A stretch of DNA of 64,000 bases from Chloroflexota bacterium (GTDB lineage: Bacteria > Chloroflexota > Dormibacteria > Dormibacterales > Dormibacteraceae). Below are positions 35,524 to 44,061 of this stretch, piece by piece. Both the position numbers and the translations under genes were made by a program. The notes under the pieces are model-generated. The model did no database searches. It was not told the DNA's origin and saw only the letters and a list, made by a program, of their open reading frames with translations. How positions within the stretch are numbered: the first letter of the stretch is position 1; the number at the start of each line of letters is the position of its first letter. The stretch is from NCBI GenBank assembly GCA_005880695.1, contig VBGR01000035.1, positions 16,974-80,973 on the forward strand. The letters run 5' to 3'.

Positions 35524-37460
35524 GCGCGGCTCTGCCGCTGCTGATTCTCGGTTTCCCGATCGTCGGGGCCGTGCTTCTGGCCGGTCGCGGCTGGCGCTGG
35601 CCGCGAACGCTCACCAAGCTTGTCGGTCCGGGCGCGGTGTGGCTCTCCTTCCTCGTCGTGCTCGCCGCTTTCTACACCAGCTCGTACGGCGACTTCACGT
35701 ACTGGCGCTGGATCAAGTCGGGCCCCTTCGACGTACCGATGAACCTCCAGCTCGACCACCTCTCACTCTTCATGTGCCTTGTCATCACGGGCGTGGGCGC
35801 GCTCATCACCACCTACGCGGTGGGCTACATGGGTCACGAAGACGACCCTAGCTACGCCCGCTTTTTCTGCTACATGGACGTCTTCGTCTTCTCGATGCTG
35901 CTGCTGGTGCTGGCGGGGAACTTCGTGTTCCTCATCGTCGGCTGGGCCGGCGTCGGCTTGAGCTCCTATCTCCTGATCGGCTTCTACTACTGGCGGCCCA
36001 GCGCCGTCGTCGCCGCGCGCAAAGCCTTCGTCATGAACGTGGTCGGCGATGTGGGCATGATCCTTGGCACCTTCGTCCTCTTCTTCCAGGTCCACGCGAC
36101 GACCTACAGTGCGGTCTTCAAGGCGATTCCAAGGCAGGACTCGGGAGCGCTGGAGCTGGCCGCCTTCCTCTTCCTGGTCGGCGCCATCGCCAAGTCGGCC
36201 CAGATCCCGCTGCACACCTGGCTGCCTGATGCGATGGAAGGCCCGACCCCGGTCAGCGCCCTCATCCACGCCGCCACGATGGTCACCGCCGGCGTCTACC
36301 TGGTCGGCCGCCTGCACCCGCTCTATGACGTCGCCATCTACGCCCACGCCGCTGTCGCGCTGATCGGCGCCGTCTCGGCGTTGGTGGCGGCCTCGATCGC
36401 GATCGTGCAGACCGACATCAAGCGCGTCCTCGCCTACTCCACGATGAGCCAGATCGGCTACATGTTCGTCGCCGTCGGAATCGGCGCCTACTCGGCCGCG
36501 TTCTTCCATCTTCTCGCGCACGCGTTCTTCAAGGCCCTGCTCTTCATGAGCGCCGGCAACGTGATCCACGCGATGGACGACAACCAGGACATGCGCGTCT
36601 ACGGCGGCCTCTGGCGCCAGCTGCGTCCGACTTCGATCTCCTTCCTGGTCGGCTCGCTGGCGCTGGTTGGGGTGATTCCGTTCGTCGGCTTCTGGTCGAA
36701 GGAGCTGATCCTCGGCTCGGCCTTCTCAGCGGGCGGCAATCCGGTTGCCGTCTACGCCTGGGGAATCGGCTTTCTGACGGCGCTCCTGACCGGCTTCTAC
36801 ACCGGGCGCATGTGGTGGCTCGCGTTCTGGGGCCAACCCTCCGAGCGGCGTCCCGTCGCCCACCCTCACGAAGCGCCGCGCGTGATGCTGGTGCCGGTGA
36901 TTGTGCTGGCCGTCCTCTCGACGGTCGGCGGCTTCATCCAGACCACCGCGCTCGGGCTCGGACCGCACCTGGTCGACGACTTCCTCGCCCCGGCGGTCGG
37001 CGTTTTCAAGGCCGAGAATCCCTTCGCCCTGGTGCTCGGTATCACCACGATGCTGCTGGCGGCTCTGCTCTTCCTCACCGCCTACCTCTTCTACGTTCCA
37101 CTGGGCGAGCGCGTCGCCGGATTCTGGGACCGCCTGGCCGAGGTCAGTGTGTCCCATCCGCGGCCCTGGAGCGCGCGGTTCCCGCGGCTGCAGCTGCTGC
37201 TGGAGCGAAAGCTCTACTTCGACGAGCTCTATGACGCGGTCTTCGTGCGCCCGCTCGACTGGCTCGCCGTGGAAGGCGAGCGCTTCTTCGACGTGCCCGT
37301 CGTGGAAGGCTCCTTGAGCGGTGTCGCCACGCTGGTCCAGGACAGTGCGGGCGGGCTCAGTTGGGTCGAGAACGGGTTCTTCCGGCGCTATGCGCTGGTC
37401 TTCATGGGCGGCGCCGTGCTGGCGGGGCTCCTCCTCGTTTTCATCGCCTCGAGGGGCTGA
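35520..37460 (+). CDS. nuoL: NADH-quinone oxidoreductase subunit L
   Basis: 646-residue antiporter-like proton-pumping subunit. GWAGVGLSSYLLIGFYY and the long KSAQIPLHTWLPDAMEGPTP block, then HAATMVTAGVYLVGR and LAYSTMSQIGYMF, are typical. The extended C-terminal region with the lateral helix is present (from about residue 500). nuoM starts seven bases after the stop. Confidence 0.95.
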   Translation: MSAALPLLILGFPIVGAVLLAGRGWRWPRTLTKLVGPGAVWLSFLVVLAAFYTSSYGDFTYWRWIKSGPFDVPMNLQLDHLSLFMCLVITGVGALITTYAVGYMGHEDDPSYARFFCYMDVFVFSMLLLVLAGNFVFLIVGWAGVGLSSYLLIGFYYWRPSAVVAARKAFVMNVVGDVGMILGTFVLFFQVHATTYSAVFKAIPRQDSGALELAAFLFLVGAIAKSAQIPLHTWLPDAMEGPTPVSALIHAATMVTAGVYLVGRLHPLYDVAIYAHAAVALIGAVSALVAASIAIVQTDIKRVLAYSTMSQIGYMFVAVGIGAYSAAFFHLLAHAFFKALLFMSAGNVIHAMDDNQDMRVYGGLWRQLRPTSISFLVGSLALVGVIPFVGFWSKELILGSAFSAGGNPVAVYAWGIGFLTALLTGFYTGRMWWLAFWGQPSERRPVAHPHEAPRVMLVPVIVLAVLSTVGGFIQTTALGLGPHLVDDFLAPAVGVFKAENPFALVLGITTMLLAALLFLTAYLFYVPLGERVAGFWDRLAEVSVSHPRPWSARFPRLQLLLERKLYFDELYDAVFVRPLDWLAVEGERFFDVPVVEGSLSGVATLVQDSAGGLSWVENGFFRRYALVFMGGAVLAGLLLVFIASRG

Positions 37461-37467
37461 GAAGCGA

Positions 37468-38907
37468 ATGCTGACCGCGATCTGGCTGCTGCCCCTGGCC
37501 GGCGGCCTGATCGTCATGCTCCTGCCGCACCGGTTTGCCAAATGGCTCGGCTCCCTGGTCGGCCTGGGAGCTCTGGGCCTGGCGGTCTACGCCGCTTACG
37601 CATTCGACCCGGCCGCCCACGGCTACCAGTTCGTGGAGCGGTCTCCGTGGATCCAGCAGCTGGGCGTCGACTACTTCCTCGGCCTTGACGGGATCAGCGT
37701 CTGGCTCGTCATCCTCAACGCGCTCATCTCGCTGATCGCGATCCTGGCCACCCCCGTCGACATGCGCGGCGCGGGCCGTTTCGTCGGCCTCCTCCTGGTG
37801 ATGGAAGCAGGCATGGCAGGCGTCTTCCTGGCGGTCAACCTCCTGCTCTTCTACGTCTTCTGGGAGGCGATGCTGATCCCCGCCTACTTCCTGCTCTGGA
37901 TCTGGGGAGAAGGGCCGCGCCCCCTCTACGCGGCACTCAAGTTCGTGCTCTTCACTCTGTCCGGCTCGCTGCTGATGCTGGTCGGCGTCATCGGCGAATA
38001 CGTCTTCACGGGTGGCAGGACCCTCAACCTGCCAGACCTGGCGGCGCACCCACTCGACCCGGCCGTCCAGTTCGGCCTCTTCTTCCTTTTCGCGATCGCC
38101 TTCGCGATCAAGATTCCGGCCTTCCCGATGCACGGCTGGCTCCCTGACGCGTACGTTTCCGCGCCGGTTCCCTTCCTGGTGGCCTTCGCCGGCGTGATGG
38201 GCAAGACCGGCGCCTACGCGATGCTCCGGATCCTGATTCCGCTCTTCCACCACCCGGTGCTCTGGTGGGACTGGAACCAGGTCATGCCGGTCCTCGGCGT
38301 CCTGGGGATCATCTGGGGCGCGCTGATGGCGCTCGCCCAGCGCGACGTGAAGCGGCTGGTCGCCTACTCGAGCGTCAGCCACATGGGCTTCATCGTGCTC
38401 GGCATCTTCAGCCTCAACGCGATCGGCCAGCAGGGCGCGGTGCTCCAGATGGTCAACCACGGGGTGATCATCCCGGCGCTCTTCCTCCTCGTGGCCTGGA
38501 TCGAGGTCAGGACCGGGACGCGCGATCGGGCCGCGCTCTTCGGGCTGGCGCCGAGGATGCCGGTGCTGGCGGGCGTCTTCCTGCTCGTCACTCTGGCGGC
38601 CCTCGGGCTGCCCGGTCTCAACAGCTTCGTCGGGGAGTTCATGACCTTGCTGGGCGCCTGGGGCCTCTCCCCGGGGCTGGCGATCGCCGCCGCGATCGGG
38701 CTGGTGCTGGCGCCGATCTACATGCTCCGGCTCTTCCAGGGCTCGATGTACGGCGAGCGGTCCGCGCCCGCCGGGCTCCACGACCTGCGCGGGCGCGAGC
38801 TGGCGCTGCTGACGCCACTCCTCGCCTTGATGTTCGGTATCGGCCTCTATCCGTACTTTCTGACGCGCGTCATGACGTCACTGGGGGTTCCGCTCCCGTG
38901 GTCTTGA
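37468..38907 (+). CDS. nuoM: NADH-quinone oxidoreductase subunit M
   Basis: 479 residues from ATG 37468 (GAAGCG precedes it); a longer frame is nuoL shadow. Antiporter-like pump subunit: FYVFWEAMLIPAYFLLWIWG with the conserved Glu, KIPAFPMHGWLPDAYV with Lys, and LVAYSSVSHMGFI. Overlaps nuoN by ten bases. Confidence 0.94.
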   Translation: MLTAIWLLPLAGGLIVMLLPHRFAKWLGSLVGLGALGLAVYAAYAFDPAAHGYQFVERSPWIQQLGVDYFLGLDGISVWLVILNALISLIAILATPVDMRGAGRFVGLLLVMEAGMAGVFLAVNLLLFYVFWEAMLIPAYFLLWIWGEGPRPLYAALKFVLFTLSGSLLMLVGVIGEYVFTGGRTLNLPDLAAHPLDPAVQFGLFFLFAIAFAIKIPAFPMHGWLPDAYVSAPVPFLVAFAGVMGKTGAYAMLRILIPLFHHPVLWWDWNQVMPVLGVLGIIWGALMALAQRDVKRLVAYSSVSHMGFIVLGIFSLNAIGQQGAVLQMVNHGVIIPALFLLVAWIEVRTGTRDRAALFGLAPRMPVLAGVFLLVTLAALGLPGLNSFVGEFMTLLGAWGLSPGLAIAAAIGLVLAPIYMLRLFQGSMYGERSAPAGLHDLRGRELALLTPLLALMFGIGLYPYFLTRVMTSLGVPLPWS

Positions 38908-40400
38908 TCGCGGCCGCGACGTACAGCGTCAGTTATTCGGCGGACCAGGCCTGGAGCGACCTCCAGCAGGTCAGCCCCATCGCGGCCGTCGTGGTGGCGC
39001 TCCTGGTCGCCATGGTCCTGGACCTGGTGCTGCCGCGCCGCGCCCAGGGACCGGTCAGCGCCGCGATCACGGTCATCGGCTTGCTCGCCTCCCTCGTCGC
39101 CGCTCTGCTCCTCATCGACCGCGGGCACACCGCCTACTACCAGTTCGCCGTGGCGGACAACTTCGCCGTCTTCTTCGACGTTCTTTTCGCAGTGCTCGGC
39201 ATCCTGGCCGTGGCCGTCTCGCACGCCTACCTGGCTCGGCGCAACTTCCTGCAGGCGGAGTTCTACGTGCTGCTCCTGGCGGCCACCGCGGGTCAGATGG
39301 TCATCGCCCAGGCCAACTCGCTGGTCTCCATCTTTCTGGGCCTGGAGCTGCTCTCGATCGCGCTCTACGTGATGTCCGGCTTTGCCCGCCAGGATTTCCG
39401 CTCCCAGGAGGCGGCCGTGAAGTACCTGCTGATGGGTGGCTTCGCCTCCGCCTTCGTGCTCTACGGCATGGCGCTCGTCTACGGAGCCACCGGGACCACG
39501 CTGATCCCGGCGATCGCCAAGTCGCTGGGACCGGGGTCGAGCACCAATGCGCTTCTCCTGCTGGGCATCCTCCTGATGGGCGTCGGGTTTGCCTTCAAAG
39601 TCTCGGCGGCGCCCTTCCAGATGTGGACGCCGGACGTCTACGAGGGCGCCCCCATGCCGGTCACCGCCTTCATGTCGGTGGGCACCAAGGCGGCCGCCTT
39701 CGCGATGATCGTCCGCGTCTTCGCGACCGGCCTGCCGGGATTGAGCGGCGAGTGGGCGGCCCTGCTCGCCTTCGTCGCAGCGGCCAGCATGATCGTCGGC
39801 AACCTGGCAGCCATCGCTCAATCCAGCGTGAAGCGGCTGCTCGCCTACTCGGGCATCGCGCAGGCCGGCTATGTCCTGGTGGGCGTGATCGCCGGTGGCG
39901 CCGACGGCCAGGCCAGCGTCCTCTTCTACCTGGCCGCCTACCTCGTCATGAACTTTGGCGCCTTCGCGATCATGGTGGTGCTGGCCGGTCCCGATGGTGA
40001 CCGCGACCGCATCGGCGACCTCGACGGGCTGGTCTACCGGAATCCGGTTCTGGGCGTCCTCATGACCGTCTTCATGCTCTCCCTGGCGGGGTTCCCGCCC
40101 TCTGTCGGCTTCATGGGCAAGTTCTTCCTGTTCGCGGCGGGGGTCCACCACGGCTTTACCTGGCTCGTGGTCCTGGCCGTTCTGATGAGCGTCGTCTCCG
40201 TCTACTACTACTTTCGCGTCGTGATCCACATCTGGACGCCGGTGGAAGCCGCGGAACGGCGCCTCCGGCTGCCCGCCGCGGCAGGCCTCGCGATCGTGGC
40301 TGCGGGCGTCCTTTCGGTAGCGCTGGGAATCGTCCCCGCTGCCCTCTTCGGGCTGGCGCAGGCGGGTGCTGTCCCCGTCGCCGGGCTGGGAGGAGGCTAA
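38898..40400 (+). CDS. nuoN: NADH-quinone oxidoreductase subunit N
   Basis: 500 residues from GTG 38898, overlapping nuoM; a longer frame upstream is nuoM shadow. Antiporter-like pump subunit: FLGLELLSIALYVMSGFAR, FKVSAAPFQMWTPDVYEGAPMPV and KRLLAYSGIAQAGYVLVG. Last gene of the nuo operon; the baeRF-like gene is convergent seven bases downstream, so little room exists for a terminator. Confidence 0.94.
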   Translation: MVLIAAATYSVSYSADQAWSDLQQVSPIAAVVVALLVAMVLDLVLPRRAQGPVSAAITVIGLLASLVAALLLIDRGHTAYYQFAVADNFAVFFDVLFAVLGILAVAVSHAYLARRNFLQAEFYVLLLAATAGQMVIAQANSLVSIFLGLELLSIALYVMSGFARQDFRSQEAAVKYLLMGGFASAFVLYGMALVYGATGTTLIPAIAKSLGPGSSTNALLLLGILLMGVGFAFKVSAAPFQMWTPDVYEGAPMPVTAFMSVGTKAAAFAMIVRVFATGLPGLSGEWAALLAFVAAASMIVGNLAAIAQSSVKRLLAYSGIAQAGYVLVGVIAGGADGQASVLFYLAAYLVMNFGAFAIMVVLAGPDGDRDRIGDLDGLVYRNPVLGVLMTVFMLSLAGFPPSVGFMGKFFLFAAGVHHGFTWLVVLAVLMSVVSVYYYFRVVIHIWTPVEAAERRLRLPAAAGLAIVAAGVLSVALGIVPAALFGLAQAGAVPVAGLGGG

Positions 40401-40407
40401 CCGGCAG

Positions 40408-41118
40408 CTAGGCCGGGATCCTCTCGCAGACCTCGCCGGGCGCGATCGTGATGCGAGCCGAGAACTCGCCCGCCACCACGTCGCGGACGCGCTTAGGCAG
40501 CAGGCGCTTGAAGTTCGCCCGCGCCTCCGGCGGGCCGCCGATGTAGAGCGACGGCAGCTTGCGGTAGCCGGCGATCCAGTCCGCGGCGGCCTTCAAGTTG
40601 GAGTGCGCCAGCTCTTCCTCGTGCCGCTGCAGCCGTTCGGCCGCCCAGCCGCCCTGCTTGTGCTTCTTGACCGACTCGCCCTCGAACTCGGCCACCTCCT
40701 GGCACTGCCCGAGCTGCACCTCGAACACCCGCGCGCGCTCCTTGTCGAGTACGGCCACGAGGGCTGGCGGATGGCGGCGAAGCAGCTCGCGGAGCGGATC
40801 CAGGTGGAAGCGATGGTCCAGCTTCAGGATGGTCCCCAGATCTTCGGGCAGAACTCTCACCTCGAAGAGGCCCGCCGGCTTGTAAGCGAAGATGGCGAGC
40901 GGCCGCCCGGCGAACTGAGTCTGGTCCAGGTAGCGCTTGACGTCGGCCAGCTCCCGCTGGGCGGCGCTGCCGCACTCGACATCGTCCTTCCATTCGCGCT
41001 CCAGATCCTTGACGAACGCGTGGTGGAAGCGCCGGTCCAGCGCGGGTCCGGCCGGCAGGTAAAGGCTCAGGGCCAATTCCGGAAAACGGCCGGAGAGTCG
41101 GGCGAACGGGTCGTTCAT
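40408..41118 (-). CDS. baeRF/VLRF1-like release-factor-fold protein
   Basis: 236 residues related to the bacterial archaeo-eukaryotic release factor (baeRF) group, whose members resemble the middle domain of eRF1/Vms1. Visible marks: ALVAVLDKERARVFEVQLGQ, a strand-rich core opening, then KKHKQGGWAAERLQRHEEE, a glycine-rich loop followed by a basic, Gln-containing helix where eRF1-type proteins place the GGQ-like catalytic element. A tRNA-ester hydrolase or ribosome-rescue role is inferred from the family only. No typical baeRF partner gene is adjacent. The C-terminus ends near residue 236 without extra domains. Confidence 0.65.
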   Translation of the reverse strand: MNDPFARLSGRFPELALSLYLPAGPALDRRFHHAFVKDLEREWKDDVECGSAAQRELADVKRYLDQTQFAGRPLAIFAYKPAGLFEVRVLPEDLGTILKLDHRFHLDPLRELLRRHPPALVAVLDKERARVFEVQLGQCQEVAEFEGESVKKHKQGGWAAERLQRHEEELAHSNLKAAADWIAGYRKLPSLYIGGPPEARANFKRLLPKRVRDVVAGEFSARITIAPGEVCERIPA

Positions 41119-41152
41119 CCCTCGTCCCCCATCGTACCCTCCAGTCGAGCGT

Positions 41153-41908
41153 TCAGATGTTCGAGCGGGACTGGCCGCCGTCGACGGCGATGCAGGCGCC
41201 GTTCAGCAGGCCGGCCCGCTCCGAGCAGACGAACGCCACCACCTCAGCGACCTCCTCGGGAGTGCCGAAGCGGCGTAGCGGCAACTCCCGCTCGACGAAG
41301 GCTGCGATCCCCTCCGGGTCCGCCTTCTGCCGGCGGTCCCACGATCCGCCCGGAAAGAGGATGGACCCGGGCGCGATGGAGTTCACGCGGACGCCTTTGC
41401 CGCCCACCTCCCGCGCCAGCGAGGTTGCGAAGCTGATCTCAGCGGCCTTGGCCGCGTTGTAGGCCGGGGAGCCGCCCGCCTCCCGGCCGTAGACCGAAGA
41501 GATCACCACGATGCGACCCCAGTGGCGCCTCACCATGCCGGGCAGCGCCAGCTGGCTCATGCGGACGGCCGCGTAGAGGTTCAGGCTCATCGCCGTCTCC
41601 AGCTCGGGCACGCCCGTGTCGTCCCAGGTGGTCCCGGCGCGGCCGCCCAGGTTGTTGACCAGGATCTCGACCTTCCCCAGGCTCCGCTCGGCAGCTTCGA
41701 ACGCGTGGCGGCAGCCATCCTCCTCGGCGAGATCGGCGACGATCGCGATGCCGCCCACCTCCGCCTCGGCGGCGCGCAGATGCTCCTCTCCCCTAGCGAC
41801 CAGCGCGACGCGGGCGCCCTCCGCCGCCAGCGCGCGAGCGATGGCGACCCCGATTCCGCGGCTGGCGCCGGTGACCAGCGCGGCGCGGCCGGCGATACCT
41901 AGGTCCAT
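41153..41908 (-). CDS. SDR-family oxidoreductase
   Basis: 251 residues from ATG 41908; the longer open frame overlaps the Nudix gene antisense. Classical short-chain dehydrogenase: TGASRGIG at 13-20, NNLGG at 85-89 (N of the tetrad region), Ser137/138, Tyr150 and Lys154 (SPAYNAAKAAE). The C-terminal PGSILFPGGSW and ACIAVDGGQSRSN are typical. An Arg near residue 39 (LVARG) favours NADP(H). Substrate unknown. Divergent from the Nudix gene with an 82-base gap. Confidence 0.88.
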   Translation of the reverse strand: MDLGIAGRAALVTGASRGIGVAIARALAAEGARVALVARGEEHLRAAEAEVGGIAIVADLAEEDGCRHAFEAAERSLGKVEILVNNLGGRAGTTWDDTGVPELETAMSLNLYAAVRMSQLALPGMVRRHWGRIVVISSVYGREAGGSPAYNAAKAAEISFATSLAREVGGKGVRVNSIAPGSILFPGGSWDRRQKADPEGIAAFVERELPLRRFGTPEEVAEVVAFVCSERAGLLNGACIAVDGGQSRSNI

Positions 41909-41990
41909 CGGCTGCCCACCAGGCGAATCGTAGACTGGGCGAATCGCGATACCGCCCGGCCTGGCCGGCCTGATCCACGACGGCCCGCCG

Positions 41991-42644
41991 GTGGATCCCC
42001 GCCCCGCCGCCTCGGTGCTGGTGGTGCGGGGCACCCATCCGTGGCAGGTGCTGATGATGCGGCGTCCCGGCGGCGCCGATTTCGCGCCTGGCGCGCATGT
42101 CTTCCCGGGCGGCAGCGTCCATCCCGAGGACGCCGGATCTGGCGACGAAGCCGCGGCAGCCGCCATCCGTGAGCTCTTCGAGGAGCTCGGCATCCTGCTC
42201 GCCCGCTCCGGGCGGGGCTTCGCGATCGACGACGACTGCGCGCGCATCCGGCTACGCCTGCAACACGGAGTCAGCTTTCCGCGGGCTCTGCGCGAGGCGG
42301 GGCTGGACCCCGCCATCGACGAGCTCCACCACTTCGCCACCTGGATCACGCCCGAGGCGCTGCGGCGCCGCTTCGACACCCGCTTCTACCTGGCACACAT
42401 GCCCGCGGGACAGACGGTCCATCCCCAGCCGGGTGAGGTCGACGACTGGCTCTGGATCGAGCCCCGGGAAGCGTTGAGAAAGGACGACTTCACGATGGTC
42501 TTTGCCACCCGCGGCATCCTCGAGGGGGTCGCCGACGAACTCGACTCGGACCGACTCTTCGAGCGGGTCGCGGCGCTCGATGAGGTCCAGCCGGTGCGGC
42601 CCAAGGTGCGACAGACTGACGCCGGCTGGGTCGTAGACGTCTAA
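41991..42644 (+). CDS. Nudix hydrolase
   Basis: 217 residues. Nudix box spans residues 40-68 (GGSVHPED...AIRELFEELGI) with the metal-binding REL-EELG core. FAPGAHVFPGGSVHPED and the long helical C-terminal part resemble NUDT19/CoA-diphosphatase-like members. GTG 41991 is used; homology begins a few residues later. Substrate (nucleoside diphosphate derivative, possibly CoA) is inference. Confidence 0.85.
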   Translation: MDPRPAASVLVVRGTHPWQVLMMRRPGGADFAPGAHVFPGGSVHPEDAGSGDEAAAAAIRELFEELGILLARSGRGFAIDDDCARIRLRLQHGVSFPRALREAGLDPAIDELHHFATWITPEALRRRFDTRFYLAHMPAGQTVHPQPGEVDDWLWIEPREALRKDDFTMVFATRGILEGVADELDSDRLFERVAALDEVQPVRPKVRQTDAGWVVDV

Positions 42645-42731
42645 ACCGGCGGTCTCGCTCAAGGGCCGATCTCGGGGTCCCTGGACCACTTCGTTCGGGC
42701 TTCGCACAACCGCACGAGGAATCGAGCCTGA

Positions 42732-42752
42732 TTTGTGCGATGTGTTGACAAA
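42732..42752. promoter_or_regulatory. Candidate operator upstream of the ROK regulator
   Basis: Inverted repeat TTTGT-N11-ACAAA, overlapping a TTGACA hexamer at 42745-42750. ROK repressors of the XylR type bind similar TTTG/CAAA repeats. No convincing -10 was found. If the GTG at 42735 were the start this sequence would be coding, so it supports the downstream GTG at 42783. Confidence 0.35.
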
Positions 42753-42782
42753 CGCACTCTCGAAAGGCCATCCTTCCAAGCG

Positions 42783-44045
42783 GTGCGGGAAGGGGGCTCG
42801 CTCGGTTTGCTGCGCGAACGCAACCGCCGGCGTGTGGTGGAGTTCCTGCGACGGCAGGGAGTTGCCAGCCAGGCGGACATCGCGCGTGCCACTGGACTCT
42901 CCCGGTCGACGATCTCGACGCTGATCATGGAGCTGCGCGGCGCAGGCCTGATCAACGAAGCCGCCGACGGCCAGAACCCCCCCACTTCTCCCCCCCGCTC
43001 CGGGCCCGGCGGCAGGCCGCCGGTGCTCCTCGGGCTGGACGATTCCGCCGGGACCGCGGTCGGGATCGATTTCGGCCACAGCCACGTGCGGGTGGGGGTC
43101 GCCAACCTCTCCCACCGGGTCACCGCGGAGCGCCGCCGAGAGTTCAGCGTGGTTCATAACGCCGCCGGGGCCCTCGACACCGCGACGGAGATGGTTGCGC
43201 AGGTCCTGGCAGACGCCGCAATCGATCGCGAGAGAGTGATCGGCGTCGGCATGGGCGTCCCCGGACCGATCGACCGGCGGCGGGGAACCATAGGCTCCGC
43301 CAGCATCCTGCCCGGCTGGGTCGGCCTGGCGCCGTCGGATGAGATGAGCCGCCGGCTTCAGCTCCCCGTCGAGATCGACAACGACGCCAACCTCGGAGCC
43401 CTGGCCGAGGTCTATTGGGGGGCTGGACGGGGTCGGAGCGATGTCATCTATGTAAAGGCTTCGACTGGAATCGGCGCCGGCATCGTGCTGGGCGGCGAGC
43501 TCTATCGGGGAGCGGCAGGAACCGCCGGCGAGATCGGCCACACCACTGTCGACGAGCAGGGTCCGCTCTGTCGGTGCGGCAGCCGAGGCTGCCTGGAAAC
43601 GGTGGCCGGCGGGCCCGCCGTCGTCGAGCAAGTCCGGCGCACCCAGGCGGACGTGCTGACCCTGGGTGCCGTGCTTGAGCGGGCGGCAGCCGGCGACCCG
43701 GCCTGCCGGCGCGCGATCGCGGACGCCGGGCTCCAGATCGGCGTCTCGATGGCCGCCCTCTGCAACATCCTGAACCCGGAGCTGATCGTCGTCGGCGGCC
43801 AGCTCAGCGAGGCCGGCGAGCTCCTGCTCGAGCCGCTTCGCGAATCCCTCCGGCGTTACGCGGTGCCGGCGGCGGCGGAGTCGGTCTCCGTCGTTCGCGG
43901 CGTCCTGGGCGAGCGGGCCGAGATGCTCGGCGCGCTGGCCCTGGTTCTCCAGGCAACCAATCGCTTTTTGAGCGAGCGGATCACAGCCTTAGGGCGGGGC
44001 GAGGCTAGGAAAGGTCCCCGCGTCTTCCGTCAGGCATCCGCCTGA
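42783..44045 (+). CDS. ROK-family transcriptional regulator (XylR-like)
   Basis: 420 residues from GTG 42783 (a GTG at 42735 would add 16 residues). The N-terminal winged helix begins SLGLLRERNRRRVVEFLRRQ and contains ASQADIARATGLSRSTIS. A ROK sugar-kinase-like domain follows: GIDFGHSHVRVGVANL, VGMGVPGPI, IDNDANLGALAEVYWGAGRG, GIVLGGELYRGAAGTAGEIGH and the zinc motif CRCGSRGCLE. It sits directly upstream of the sugar ABC transporter, 16 bases from its first gene, and should repress that operon until the sugar binds. Effector is probably the transported pentose. Confidence 0.9.
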   Translation: MREGGSLGLLRERNRRRVVEFLRRQGVASQADIARATGLSRSTISTLIMELRGAGLINEAADGQNPPTSPPRSGPGGRPPVLLGLDDSAGTAVGIDFGHSHVRVGVANLSHRVTAERRREFSVVHNAAGALDTATEMVAQVLADAAIDRERVIGVGMGVPGPIDRRRGTIGSASILPGWVGLAPSDEMSRRLQLPVEIDNDANLGALAEVYWGAGRGRSDVIYVKASTGIGAGIVLGGELYRGAAGTAGEIGHTTVDEQGPLCRCGSRGCLETVAGGPAVVEQVRRTQADVLTLGAVLERAAAGDPACRRAIADAGLQIGVSMAALCNILNPELIVVGGQLSEAGELLLEPLRESLRRYAVPAAAESVSVVRGVLGERAEMLGALALVLQATNRFLSERITALGRGEARKGPRVFRQASA

Positions 44046-44061
44046 CGTGTGGAGGTGTCAG

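Noticed and set aside
38847..40229. 460-residue antisense frame opposite nuoN, rich in His, Gln, Asp and Glu
   Set aside because: Mirror of hydrophobic membrane-protein codons; nuoN is unambiguous. Similar frames opposite nuoL and nuoM were rejected likewise.
41153..42379. 408-residue frame suggesting an SDR with an N-terminal extension
   Set aside because: The extension is antisense to the Nudix hydrolase and of low-complexity composition; ATG 41908 gives a normal SDR.
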